From Candidatus Roizmanbacteria bacterium (lineage in GTDB: Bacteria; Patescibacteriota; Microgenomatia; UBA1406; GWC2-37-13), in the NCBI GenBank assembly GCA_902200405.1, contig CABIKN020000012.1, positions 1 to 49,772 of the forward strand: a stretch of DNA of 49,772 nt. Reading direction: 5' to 3'. The notes beneath the pieces are model-generated. The model was not told the DNA's origin and made no database searches. It was given only the letters and a program-made list of their open reading frames with translations. Shown one piece after another: positions 33,742-39,733 of the stretch. The position numbers and the translations under genes are program-made. How positions within the stretch are numbered: position 1 is the first letter of the stretch; every line of letters begins with the position of its first letter.

Positions 33742-35426
33742 TGTATTCCGATCTTGGTAACTCTTAATACTTCTTCAAGTGTTGTCAGACCTTTTTTTAC
33801 TTTAATTAATCCGTCATCAAGCATAGTCGTCATACCATCCGTTATTGCCTGTTTTGCGATCATTTCCGAGTTAGCTTTCCCTACAATTAAAGCTTTAATT
33901 TTTTTCGATATTTCAAGGATCTCAAATATACCTATTCTGCCGGCATAACCAGTATTGTGACAGATTTTACATCCAGCCCCTTTAAATATTGTATATTTTG
34001 GAACATTTCCAAGATTTTTCGTAACGATATCGACAGGTATATTTTTGATCAGTTTTCCCTTTGGGATAGATATAGAACTTTTACACATTTCACAAATTTT
34101 TCTAATCAATCTCTGTGCAATGATCACGTTCACGGTTGAAGCCACTAAAAAGGGTTCAACCTTCATATCTATAAATCTTGGGAGGGCAGTTGCCGCATCA
34201 TTAGTATGGAGCGTTGAGAGGACTAAATGTCCGGTCAATGCCGCATTAACAGCAATCCCGGCCGTTTCAATGTCTCGTATCTCTCCTACAAAAACGATAT
34301 TTGGATCCTGACGAAGTATTGACCTTAAACCCGATGCAAATGTTAGACCGGTTTTGACATTAACATTGATCTGGTTGACCCCCTTAATTCTATATTCGAC
34401 CGGGTCTTCGATAGTGGTAATATTTTTTTCTCTTTTATTAATAATTTTTAAAATTGCATATATGGAGGTGGATTTACCTGATCCTGTTGGTCCGGTTGAT
34501 AATATCATCCCAAAAGATTTTAAAATGGATTCGTTTAACTTAGCTAGATCACGCTCGCTCATTCCAAGATCGATCAGTGAAAATTGACGAGCATGTGTAG
34601 AAAGCAATCTTAAAACAGCTTTTTCTCCGTCTACAATAGGTAAAATAGATACGCGGATGTCCATGGTTTCTTCATCATCATGAAAACGCATCTTACCATC
34701 CTGAGCGCTCATATGTTCGTCTGTCCGGAGATCTGACACTATTTTGATTCTTGTGACTATTCGATCGTGCAGATTAATTGGCAGCTGGACCATGTCATGG
34801 AGCATACCGTCAATTCTGAACCTTATTAGACACTTCTTTTCCTGTGGTTCTATATGGATATCAGAGGCCTTGTCCTGTGAGGCATATTGAATAATTAAGT
34901 TAACGATCTTAATAATTGGTGCATCCTCTTTGATTATAGATTGCAGATCCGAATAGACCTCATTTTTCAGGATCTGATCAAATATCATCTGGAGATCTTT
35001 TCTATAGATAAAAAAAGTATTACTAATATCACGTTCTGTTGCCAAATATGAAATGACCTTCAAGCCAGATTTACGGGCGATCATTTCAAGCAGTGTTTTT
35101 TTATTTGGGTTAGCTAAAGCCACCTTTAGGCTGGTTGCGTCTTTGAAAAAAGGAATAATTTTGTGTTTTCGGGCAATTTTTTCGGGAATAATTCTAAAAA
35201 CGTCTTCGGCAATCGATAGTTTTGCCAGAATGACAAAGGGGATTTTTAAAAAATCTGATATAAGAATGCCTAAATTTTCGTCAGAAATTATATTTTTTTC
35301 AATCAGAGCATCATAAAAGGTAGTGTCAGAATTTTTCAGATATTCAAGTATCTGCTCAATTCCTTTTTCATCGATGAGCTTGTTCTTTATAACTAATTTT
35401 TTTAGATCTTCATCACTAATTATCAT
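33738..35426 (-). CDS. pilB: Type IV pilus assembly ATPase PilB (locus 2)
   Basis: A 562-residue GspE/PilB ATPase. An MshEN-type N-terminal domain (LLEMIARKSGLKVISYLATERDI region near 110-135) is followed by the ASDIHIEPQE motif, Walker A GPTGSGKST, Walker B IVFVGEIRDIET, His box VLSTLHTNDA and the four-cysteine zinc site (CEMC and CKIC). Everything needed for an active extension motor is present. It is joined by ATGA overlaps to the receiver gene upstream and pilC downstream, so receiver, ATPase and platform are translated together. There is no PilT in this locus. Confidence 0.95.
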   Translation of the reverse strand: MIISDEDLKKLVIKNKLIDEKGIEQILEYLKNSDTTFYDALIEKNIISDENLGILISDFLKIPFVILAKLSIAEDVFRIIPEKIARKHKIIPFFKDATSLKVALANPNKKTLLEMIARKSGLKVISYLATERDISNTFFIYRKDLQMIFDQILKNEVYSDLQSIIKEDAPIIKIVNLIIQYASQDKASDIHIEPQEKKCLIRFRIDGMLHDMVQLPINLHDRIVTRIKIVSDLRTDEHMSAQDGKMRFHDDEETMDIRVSILPIVDGEKAVLRLLSTHARQFSLIDLGMSERDLAKLNESILKSFGMILSTGPTGSGKSTSIYAILKIINKREKNITTIEDPVEYRIKGVNQINVNVKTGLTFASGLRSILRQDPNIVFVGEIRDIETAGIAVNAALTGHLVLSTLHTNDAATALPRFIDMKVEPFLVASTVNVIIAQRLIRKICEMCKSSISIPKGKLIKNIPVDIVTKNLGNVPKYTIFKGAGCKICHNTGYAGRIGIFEILEISKKIKALIVGKANSEMIAKQAITDGMTTMLDDGLIKVKKGLTTLEEVLRVTKIGIQ

Positions 35427-35794
35427 TTAGTCTTTGGTAAATGGCTAACTACACTTTTAAGGAATACGTCAAAGTCAAAAAAACTTTTATTGATATATAA
35501 CTTGGCACCAAGATCTAGGGCTTTTTTGATGTCAGTTTCCTGACCAAGAGTAGAGAACACTATGACAGGTAATTTAGACAAAACTGGGTCAGCTTTTAAT
35601 TCAGCTAACACTTCAAAGCCGTCCTTTACCGGCATTATAAGGTCAAGCAAAATTAAATCCGGAAAAAAAGATTTTATCTTTTCAATACCTTCCTTGCCAT
35701 CATTGGCCACCTCAACTTCATACCCAAGATCTTTTAACTTAAGTGAATAAAAATTTTGGAAGAAATGGTCATCTTCTATTATTATAATCTTCAT
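35423..35794 (-). CDS. Single-domain response regulator coupled to pilB2
   Basis: A 123-residue receiver starting MKIIIIEDDHFF. An upstream in-frame ATG exists at 35860, but the 22 extra residues (FPRRRESMDPRLRGDDKR) come from a dispersed palindromic repeat, so 35794 is the better start. D8/D9, phosphoacceptor D51 (LILLDLIMP), the Ser of VFSTLG and the Lys of YINKSFF are present. It has no output domain. The stop overlaps the pilB2 start by ATGA, which implies stoichiometric production with the motor. A direct effect on PilB is inference. Confidence 0.9.
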   Translation of the reverse strand: MKIIIIEDDHFFQNFYSLKLKDLGYEVEVANDGKEGIEKIKSFFPDLILLDLIMPVKDGFEVLAELKADPVLSKLPVIVFSTLGQETDIKKALDLGAKLYINKSFFDFDVFLKSVVSHLPKTK

Positions 35795-35800
35795 ACGCTT

Positions 35801-35852
35801 GTCATCCCCGCGTAGGCGGGGATCCATGGATTCCCTCCTTCGAGGGAATGAC
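35801..35852. repeat. GTCATCCCCGCG...GAATGAC dispersed palindromic repeat
   Basis: Two linked hairpins: CCCCGCGTAGGCGGGG and TTCCCTCCTTCGAGGGAA, bounded by GTCAT...ATGAC. It lies between the receiver start and the Hpt gene, supplying the Hpt C-terminal tail. Other copies are at 38754, 42420, 44509 and 48202. Confidence 0.85.
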
Positions 35853-36140
35853 GTGAACAACTATTAACTTTTCAATTTCTGTCAATATTGCCTCCACATT
35901 AATTTCATTCACTTGAGTATTTTCCAGTTTCGCTTTAAAGTAGGTTTCAAGTTCCAAAGCTTTAAGACCAATATCATCAAAACCCATAAAAAAACTCTGC
36001 CCTTTTAAAGTATGGCAAACTCGATGAAGTGTTTTAACATCAACATCTTTTTGATCTATAAAACTTCGAATTAACCTTATTTCCTCTTGGGCATTTTTCA
36101 AATATAGCGCAGTATATGATTTTAAATCAAAATCAACCAT
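35802..36140 (-). CDS. Hpt phosphotransfer protein
   Basis: A 112-residue helical protein with the Hpt motif HTLKGQSFFMG (phospho-His43) in a four-helix bundle (about 5-98). Residues 97-112 (VIPSKEGIHGSPPTRG) are encoded by the palindromic repeat at 35801-35852, so the native protein was probably about 96 residues. It sits just upstream of the receiver gene with the same orientation. No histidine kinase is in the window, so phosphate must come from an unlinked kinase. Together with the two receivers it suggests a multistep relay that controls pili. Confidence 0.88.
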   Translation of the reverse strand: MVDFDLKSYTALYLKNAQEEIRLIRSFIDQKDVDVKTLHRVCHTLKGQSFFMGFDDIGLKALELETYFKAKLENTQVNEINVEAILTEIEKLIVVHVIPSKEGIHGSPPTRG

Positions 36141-36159
36141 ATATTGTATTTAAACTTTA

Positions 36160-36297
36160 TTATTTCATCATGCCCGCTGCGTAAGCTAATATCAAAGCCG
36201 AAATGATTATGAAAACAACTCCCACTTTTATGACGTTGCTTTTCATAGGGTCATATTTTGGTACGGCACGTCGGACAGCTTTTCTAGATTTAGCCAT
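36160..36297 (-). CDS. 45-residue single-pass membrane protein
   Basis: The ORF starts MAKSRKAVRRAVPKYDPMKSN and has one C-terminal helix (VIKVGVVFIIISALILAYAAGMM). The highly basic N-terminus followed by a single helix predicts a cytoplasmic N-terminus. It lies between rnfD-like and Hpt genes on the same strand, 19 nt before the Hpt start. Tail and spacing look like a genuine small gene; no function is known to me. Confidence 0.65.
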   Translation of the reverse strand: MAKSRKAVRRAVPKYDPMKSNVIKVGVVFIIISALILAYAAGMMK

Positions 36298-36356
36298 ATT
36301 AAAATTACATTAATTTATAACTTCTTATTTCAGAATAGAATAAGCGGAAGAAAAAA

Positions 36357-37085
36357 TCAAGATGAATTTTTAAGGAATACAAGATTGGACAGAAGTAAAG
36401 AACCTAATAAAACTTCAGGAATAAAAATTATCCTGGATAAAAAAATTAACATAACAGCCGTAACCGTTCCGAAATATATTTGTTTTAATCGGTTATTGGG
36501 TGATGTCATCGGTTCCGGCAACATTACCAAACTGAAAAAAACTATAACCGGGTCAAGTGGGTTAACGTAACCATTGAGGAAAAATGTTCCAATATTGTAA
36601 ATAATTAAAAAAGAAAGAATTGCGAAAATTTTTCTTGAGCGAAAAATTGAAACGTAGGCTGTGGAAAACAGCAGTATTGAAATTAACCACGAATTAGAGG
36701 AAACACCCCACCAAGCAACTGGAATTTTAAAAATCAAGCTGCCTAAAAAAAGGCCGAAAACAGCCGGATTGAAAATATGTCGACCTTTATATTTAATAAA
36801 GTGCTTCGAAGCAATTGCTAACACAATAATAATAAATAGTTCAAGGAATGAATTTTTAGGTGAGTAGAGGAGTGAAATGATCGAACCGGTCACAACTGCT
36901 CCTGATAATAAAAACGGCTTAATTTTTCGGGACCAAATAAAAAGATAGTCAACAAAGACCGTCAAGGATATTGTTATTACAAAATAGACTAGAAGATAAA
37001 GAGAAAAGTTAGAAATTAAGTGAAATAAAATAATTGCTAAAAGAATTAAAGCTAGTTGTAACTTCGGAGTTGCTAAGTATTTCAT
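36357..37085 (-). CDS. RnfD/NqrB-like integral membrane protein, stand-alone
   Basis: A 242-residue protein with about eight membrane helices. The family is shown by AIASKHFIKYKGRHIFNPAVFGL and by MLPEPMTSPNNRLKQIYFG, which match the RnfD/NqrB core. The SGAT-type motif that carries covalent FMN in RnfD/NqrB is not seen before the DPVxxSP-like region (here DPVIVFFSLVMLPEPMTSP). No other Rnf or Nqr subunit adjoins it. It may bind flavin non-covalently or have a different role. Family call is good, function unclear. Confidence 0.78.
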   Translation of the reverse strand: MKYLATPKLQLALILLAIILFHLISNFSLYLLVYFVITISLTVFVDYLFIWSRKIKPFLLSGAVVTGSIISLLYSPKNSFLELFIIIVLAIASKHFIKYKGRHIFNPAVFGLFLGSLIFKIPVAWWGVSSNSWLISILLFSTAYVSIFRSRKIFAILSFLIIYNIGTFFLNGYVNPLDPVIVFFSLVMLPEPMTSPNNRLKQIYFGTVTAVMLIFLSRIIFIPEVLLGSLLLSNLVFLKNSS

Positions 37086-37197
37086 TAGTTAATGATAACG
37101 TTTCCCACTTAAAAAACAACCCACTGCCAGAGAATGATTTGGCATATTGAAGAAAATCTCCTATTCTAACAATCTGAGTGATGAATTTTGTAGGTTA

Positions 37198-37246
37198 TCC
37201 TTCGACTTCCCTTCGATATAACTCAGGGTAAACGCTCAGGACAAGT
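37198..37246. repeat. CCTTCGACTTCCCTTCG...CTCAGG repeat in a spacer
   Basis: The 232-bp spacer between the rnfD-like and coiled-coil genes has a composite CCTTCGAC/ACTCAGGG/CGCTCAGGAC element here, directly preceded by TTTTGTAGGTTAT (37186-37198). Nothing else coding was seen in the spacer. Confidence 0.65.
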
Positions 37247-37317
37247 AACCTACTGACAAATGTTTAATAGTATTTTATGATTGAATAATTATTAATTATT
37301 TGTTTTAATTTAATCCT

Positions 37318-37617
37318 ATGATCACTGATGCGGATATCAAAAAAATGAAGGCGGTTTTTGCCACTAAGGAAGACTTAAAATCTATTGATGCAAAAATGGC
37401 AACAAAAGATGACCTTACAAGGTTTGCCACCAAAGAGGATATTGATAAGTTTACAACTAAGAAAGATATTCAAAATTTAACGAATGAACTAGTTGAACTT
37501 ATAACGTCAGGTTTTGATCGAACGGAAAAGGCTATTAGAATGATAAGTGATCATGATGAAATAATCAATGAGCATGAGCGTCGTCTTGATCGAGTCGAAG
37601 ATAAAGTCTTTGCATAA
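37318..37617 (+). CDS. Small coiled-coil protein with ATKEDL repeats
   Basis: A 99-residue soluble protein with repeated FATKEDLxxI-like units (about 14-55: FATKEDLKSI, MATKDDLTR, FATKEDIDK, FTTKKDIQN), then a long charged helix ending HDEIINEHERRLDRVEDKV. Such proteins are common in Patescibacteria and form trimeric coiled coils; the function is unknown. It is convergent with the DUF4325 gene (3-nt gap). Confidence 0.7.
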   Translation: MITDADIKKMKAVFATKEDLKSIDAKMATKDDLTRFATKEDIDKFTTKKDIQNLTNELVELITSGFDRTEKAIRMISDHDEIINEHERRLDRVEDKVFA

Positions 37618-37620
37618 ATC

Positions 37621-37881
37621 CTATTTTAATATTGATAGAGTTGCTTCAACAGATGGATTAGTGGTATTAATTAACTCAATTTTTTCCTTAAATTTTTGTT
37701 TTAATGGAGTCAAAAATTCATCAGCCCATGAAGGAGTCAAGACAATTACCCCATCAAAATTAACGATTATTTTTTCTCCTACTGCTATCTCATTTAATAT
37801 AGGTTGAAAAGCCAACCACGCTTCTTTTCCGGCCGGACGTGATACTAAAGTGGTTCCAAATTTTTTTAACTGAATATTCAT
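37621..37881 (-). CDS. STAS-like DUF4325 protein
   Basis: An 86-residue protein with the DUF4325 core KIIVNFDGVIVLTPSWADEFL (about 38-58); the segment aligns with the beta-strand and the Ser-containing turn of STAS anti-anti-sigma factors, and Ser52 would be at the phosphorylation-like position. Its start overlaps the HTH-GHKL gene stop by 4 nt (ATGA), so the two are made together. By analogy with SpoIIAB/SpoIIAA the partners may bind or phosphorylate each other; this is inference. Confidence 0.8.
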   Translation of the reverse strand: MNIQLKKFGTTLVSRPAGKEAWLAFQPILNEIAVGEKIIVNFDGVIVLTPSWADEFLTPLKQKFKEKIELINTTNPSVEATLSILK

Positions 37882-38609
37882 AATAATTCTTCAAAACTTA
37901 TAATAGCGAAGCATCCGTTGATATTTGTCTCACCTTGTTGAATGCTTAATTCGGAATCGTTCTTTTTTAAGTATAATCGAGCGTTTCCCGTTTGAAAAGT
38001 AAGTGAGAATGGATTTCCCACAATAATTGACCTAACAAATTTTAATCCGTTTCCTCTCGTTTCTGGATACCGACCGGATATTGTTTCAGTAAAAGCGAGC
38101 CTCATTGCTTCGCTAGAATTAATTAGTTCTGGCCGTACTCTCTTTAATGTTGTCAATATTCCTTGTCCGCGATCCGCCAATACTATTTTTCTATTCCTCA
38201 TAGAGTATGAAAAAAATATACCAGGAATATCAGACCAATTACCCAAATTATGATCAAAAGAATTATTCCCAATTTCACCGGCAATAGCAGTAATTAGAGA
38301 TACTATTTCAATAGAAGCAAATTTACTTAACTGCGATTGTAACTTTTCAAGTCGGGCTTGAAAAACATCACGAGTTTGACAGTATGACTCAGGGGTAGGT
38401 TCTGCTGGGTTTTCTGACTTAGCCCAATTTAATGCAACTGCATCAATTTCCAATATAAATTGATCAATGTCAGATCTATTATAAAATCTATGGCCTTTTG
38501 GACCAGTTCTAATTGATCGCAATCGACCAATAAAATCCCATCGTCGGAGAGTATCTATAGATACTCCCAACAATCTGGCAGTTTTTCCTATTGATAATAG
38601 CTTATTCAT
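37878..38609 (-). CDS. MerR-type HTH fused to a GHKL ATPase domain
   Basis: A 243-residue protein. Residues 1-55 form a MerR/excisionase-like HTH (SIGKTARLLGVSIDTLRRWD and the wing KGHRFYNRSDIDQFI). A short coiled coil (80-97) leads to a GHKL ATP-binding domain (100-243). The N box is EIGNNSFDH (E112, N116, H120), G1 is DRGQGI (146-151), and G2 is RGNGLK (185-190). There is no dimerisation-phosphoacceptor His, so it is not an ordinary histidine kinase. It resembles anti-sigma kinases such as SpoIIAB, but is tied to DNA binding. The STAS-like partner follows with an ATGA overlap. Direct repeats lie just upstream of its start. Confidence 0.85.
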   Translation of the reverse strand: MNKLLSIGKTARLLGVSIDTLRRWDFIGRLRSIRTGPKGHRFYNRSDIDQFILEIDAVALNWAKSENPAEPTPESYCQTRDVFQARLEKLQSQLSKFASIEIVSLITAIAGEIGNNSFDHNLGNWSDIPGIFFSYSMRNRKIVLADRGQGILTTLKRVRPELINSSEAMRLAFTETISGRYPETRGNGLKFVRSIIVGNPFSLTFQTGNARLYLKKNDSELSIQQGETNINGCFAIISFEELL

Positions 38610-38618
38610 AGTTATTTA

Positions 38619-38660
38619 TAAACCTATGCATATTTTAACATATCTATGTAAACCTATGCA
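38619..38660 (-). promoter_or_regulatory. Direct repeat TAAACCTATGCA, candidate operator
   Basis: TAAACCTATGCA occurs at 38619-38630 and again at 38649-38660, exactly 30 bp apart (about three helical turns), with a partial ATCTATGT between. The repeats are 10 and 40 bp upstream of the HTH-GHKL start, where an autoregulatory protein would bind. The proximal copy includes TATAAA on the minus strand side, but no clear promoter pair was found. Confidence 0.55.
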
Positions 38661-38753
38661 AGTGCCAAGTAACTACGAGTTGCCAGATATATAATTATCA
38701 CTCAATATTTTGAATATTTAGTATTACAAAGAGACAAATATGCTTAATAAATT

Positions 38754-38839
38754 GTCATTCCCGCGGAGGCGGGAATCCAGACTAAAATATCATTTTATGA
38801 TGTAATTATAGACTGGATCCCCTTCTTCAAGGGGATGAC
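38754..38839. repeat. GTCATTCCCGCG...GGGGATGAC repeat, expanded copy
   Basis: Two halves of the GTCATxCCC element (CCCGCGGAGGCGGG and CCCCTTCTTCAAGGGG) are separated by about 45 bp containing ATATCATTTTATGAT. The ends are GTCAT and ATGAC. The rest of the 38661-38997 stretch is AT-rich with nothing else recognisable. Confidence 0.8.
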
Positions 38840-38997
38840 AAACAAGTATCACGGATAATTATAGAGATGTTAATTCAGTGTCCCAATTGAAAAAGTCAAA
38901 TCTTGTTATGACAGGATAAACCATATACTAAAAATCAATTTATGAAGTTTTTGCGCAAGTCAGGAATAATATTTGAACTTTAAAAAGAGTATTTTAA

Positions 38998-39272
38998 TTG
39001 AAAAAAGATTTTATTTTAGAAAGAATAAAGAAAAAAAATTCTATTACAATATTTTTGTTTTCTTTTTTTTCTCTACTATTTTCAAAGTCGGGAAATTCTA
39101 ACGGATCATTAATTGAATCTGTGCTGGACGCGTTGATTGGGTGGCTCAATATTTTCCAGGTTATGTAAGTTTTGACCAGCCATGGTGGGGTTGGATATAT
39201 AAAGCGGGAAATAATGGAACGTGGATAAATGCAATTGACGTATTACCGGCATTTTCAGGTAATATTCTTTAA
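38998..39272 (+). pseudogene. Frameshifted small membrane protein gene
   Basis: A frame from TTG at 38998 encodes a basic start and a hydrophobic helix (SITIFLFSFFSLLFS), then SLIESVLDALIGWLN, and stops at 39166. Near 39140 the +2 frame takes over with DWVAQYFPGYVSFDQPWWGWIYKAGN...NAIDVLPAFSGNIL and stops at 39272. The second part is rich in Trp and Tyr and looks like genuine protein. One base change would join the two into about 90 residues. A sequencing error, a real pseudogene or programmed frameshifting are all possible. A terminator follows. Confidence 0.4.
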
Positions 39273-39284
39273 GTTTTTTGGTTT

Positions 39285-39320
39285 AAACAACCCGACGGAA
39301 GACGTTCCCAAGGGTTGTTT
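39285..39320 (+). terminator. Hairpin terminator after the frameshifted ORF
   Basis: AAACAACCC (39285-39293) pairs with GGGTTGTTT (39312-39320), with GACGGAAGACGTTC in the loop; TTTTATTTC follows. It ends the plus-strand transcript and abuts the stop of the minus-strand 38-residue gene. Confidence 0.6.
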
Positions 39321-39436
39321 TATTTCTTCGCAGATTTTCTGGCAGAGTCTTTTTTATTATCTAAATAAACTGTAAACATTGCAAGTATTCCTAAACATAA
39401 AGCTATATAAGGTAATATTCTTAGAAACAAATACAT
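39320..39436 (-). CDS. 38-residue membrane peptide, last gene of the lipase cassette
   Basis: MYLFLRILPYIALCLGILAM starts a single hydrophobic helix (about 3-25), followed by a highly basic tail (YLDNKKDSARKSAKK). It begins 1 nt after the stop of the next upstream micro-gene. The coding look, the tight spacing and the membrane-plus-basic design support it as real; function unknown. Confidence 0.6.
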   Translation of the reverse strand: MYLFLRILPYIALCLGILAMFTVYLDNKKDSARKSAKK

Positions 39437-39437
39437 A

Positions 39438-39530
39438 TTATTTTTTTGTACTTAAATGATAATAAATAACGAAAATAAATATTATCGACGCAAATAAAAA
39501 AAGAGGAGTGAAATAAAATGAATTTTCCAT
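39438..39530 (-). CDS. 30-residue membrane peptide of the lipase cassette
   Basis: MENSFYFTPLFLFASIIFIF then VIYYHLSTKK: one membrane helix with a short basic end. It lies 2 nt after the upstream two-helix protein and 1 nt before the 38-residue peptide. An AGTGAAATAAAATGAATTTTCCAT stretch precedes nothing obvious, so translation probably depends on coupling. Function unknown. Confidence 0.5.
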   Translation of the reverse strand: MENSFYFTPLFLFASIIFIFVIYYHLSTKK

Positions 39531-39532
39531 AA

Positions 39533-39733
39533 TTATTTTTTCATTAAATCTATTGAAAATAAAATCATTAATACAGAAATTATAAGTATAATAAAAATTG
39601 AAATCAATAGATCTTTGTCAAATAAAAATTTATAAATAATTGGTGTAACAATACTAATAGAAATATTAGCCACAGACGTATTAACAAAGACATCTGCAAT
39701 TACTTTTTTTTGATTTAAATTAAGTTTTTTCAT
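39533..39733 (-). CDS. 66-residue two-helix membrane protein of the lipase cassette
   Basis: Starts MKKLNLNQKKVIADVFVNTS, then two membrane helices (VANISISIVTPIIYKFLF and LLISIFIILIISVLMILFSI) and ends DLMKK. Its start overlaps the lipase stop by ATGA, so it is translated with it. Small two-helix proteins of this design occur in many genomes without known function. It may help export, anchor or inhibit the lipase (inference). Confidence 0.7.
   Translation of the reverse strand: MKKLNLNQKKVIADVFVNTSVANISISIVTPIIYKFLFDKDLLISIFIILIISVLMILFSIDLMKK

Noticed and set aside
35795-35860. Extended N-terminus of the response regulator (MFTSFPRRRES...)
   Set aside because: The 22 residues are translated from the GTCATCCCC repeat; the receiver fold starts at MKIIIIEDD.
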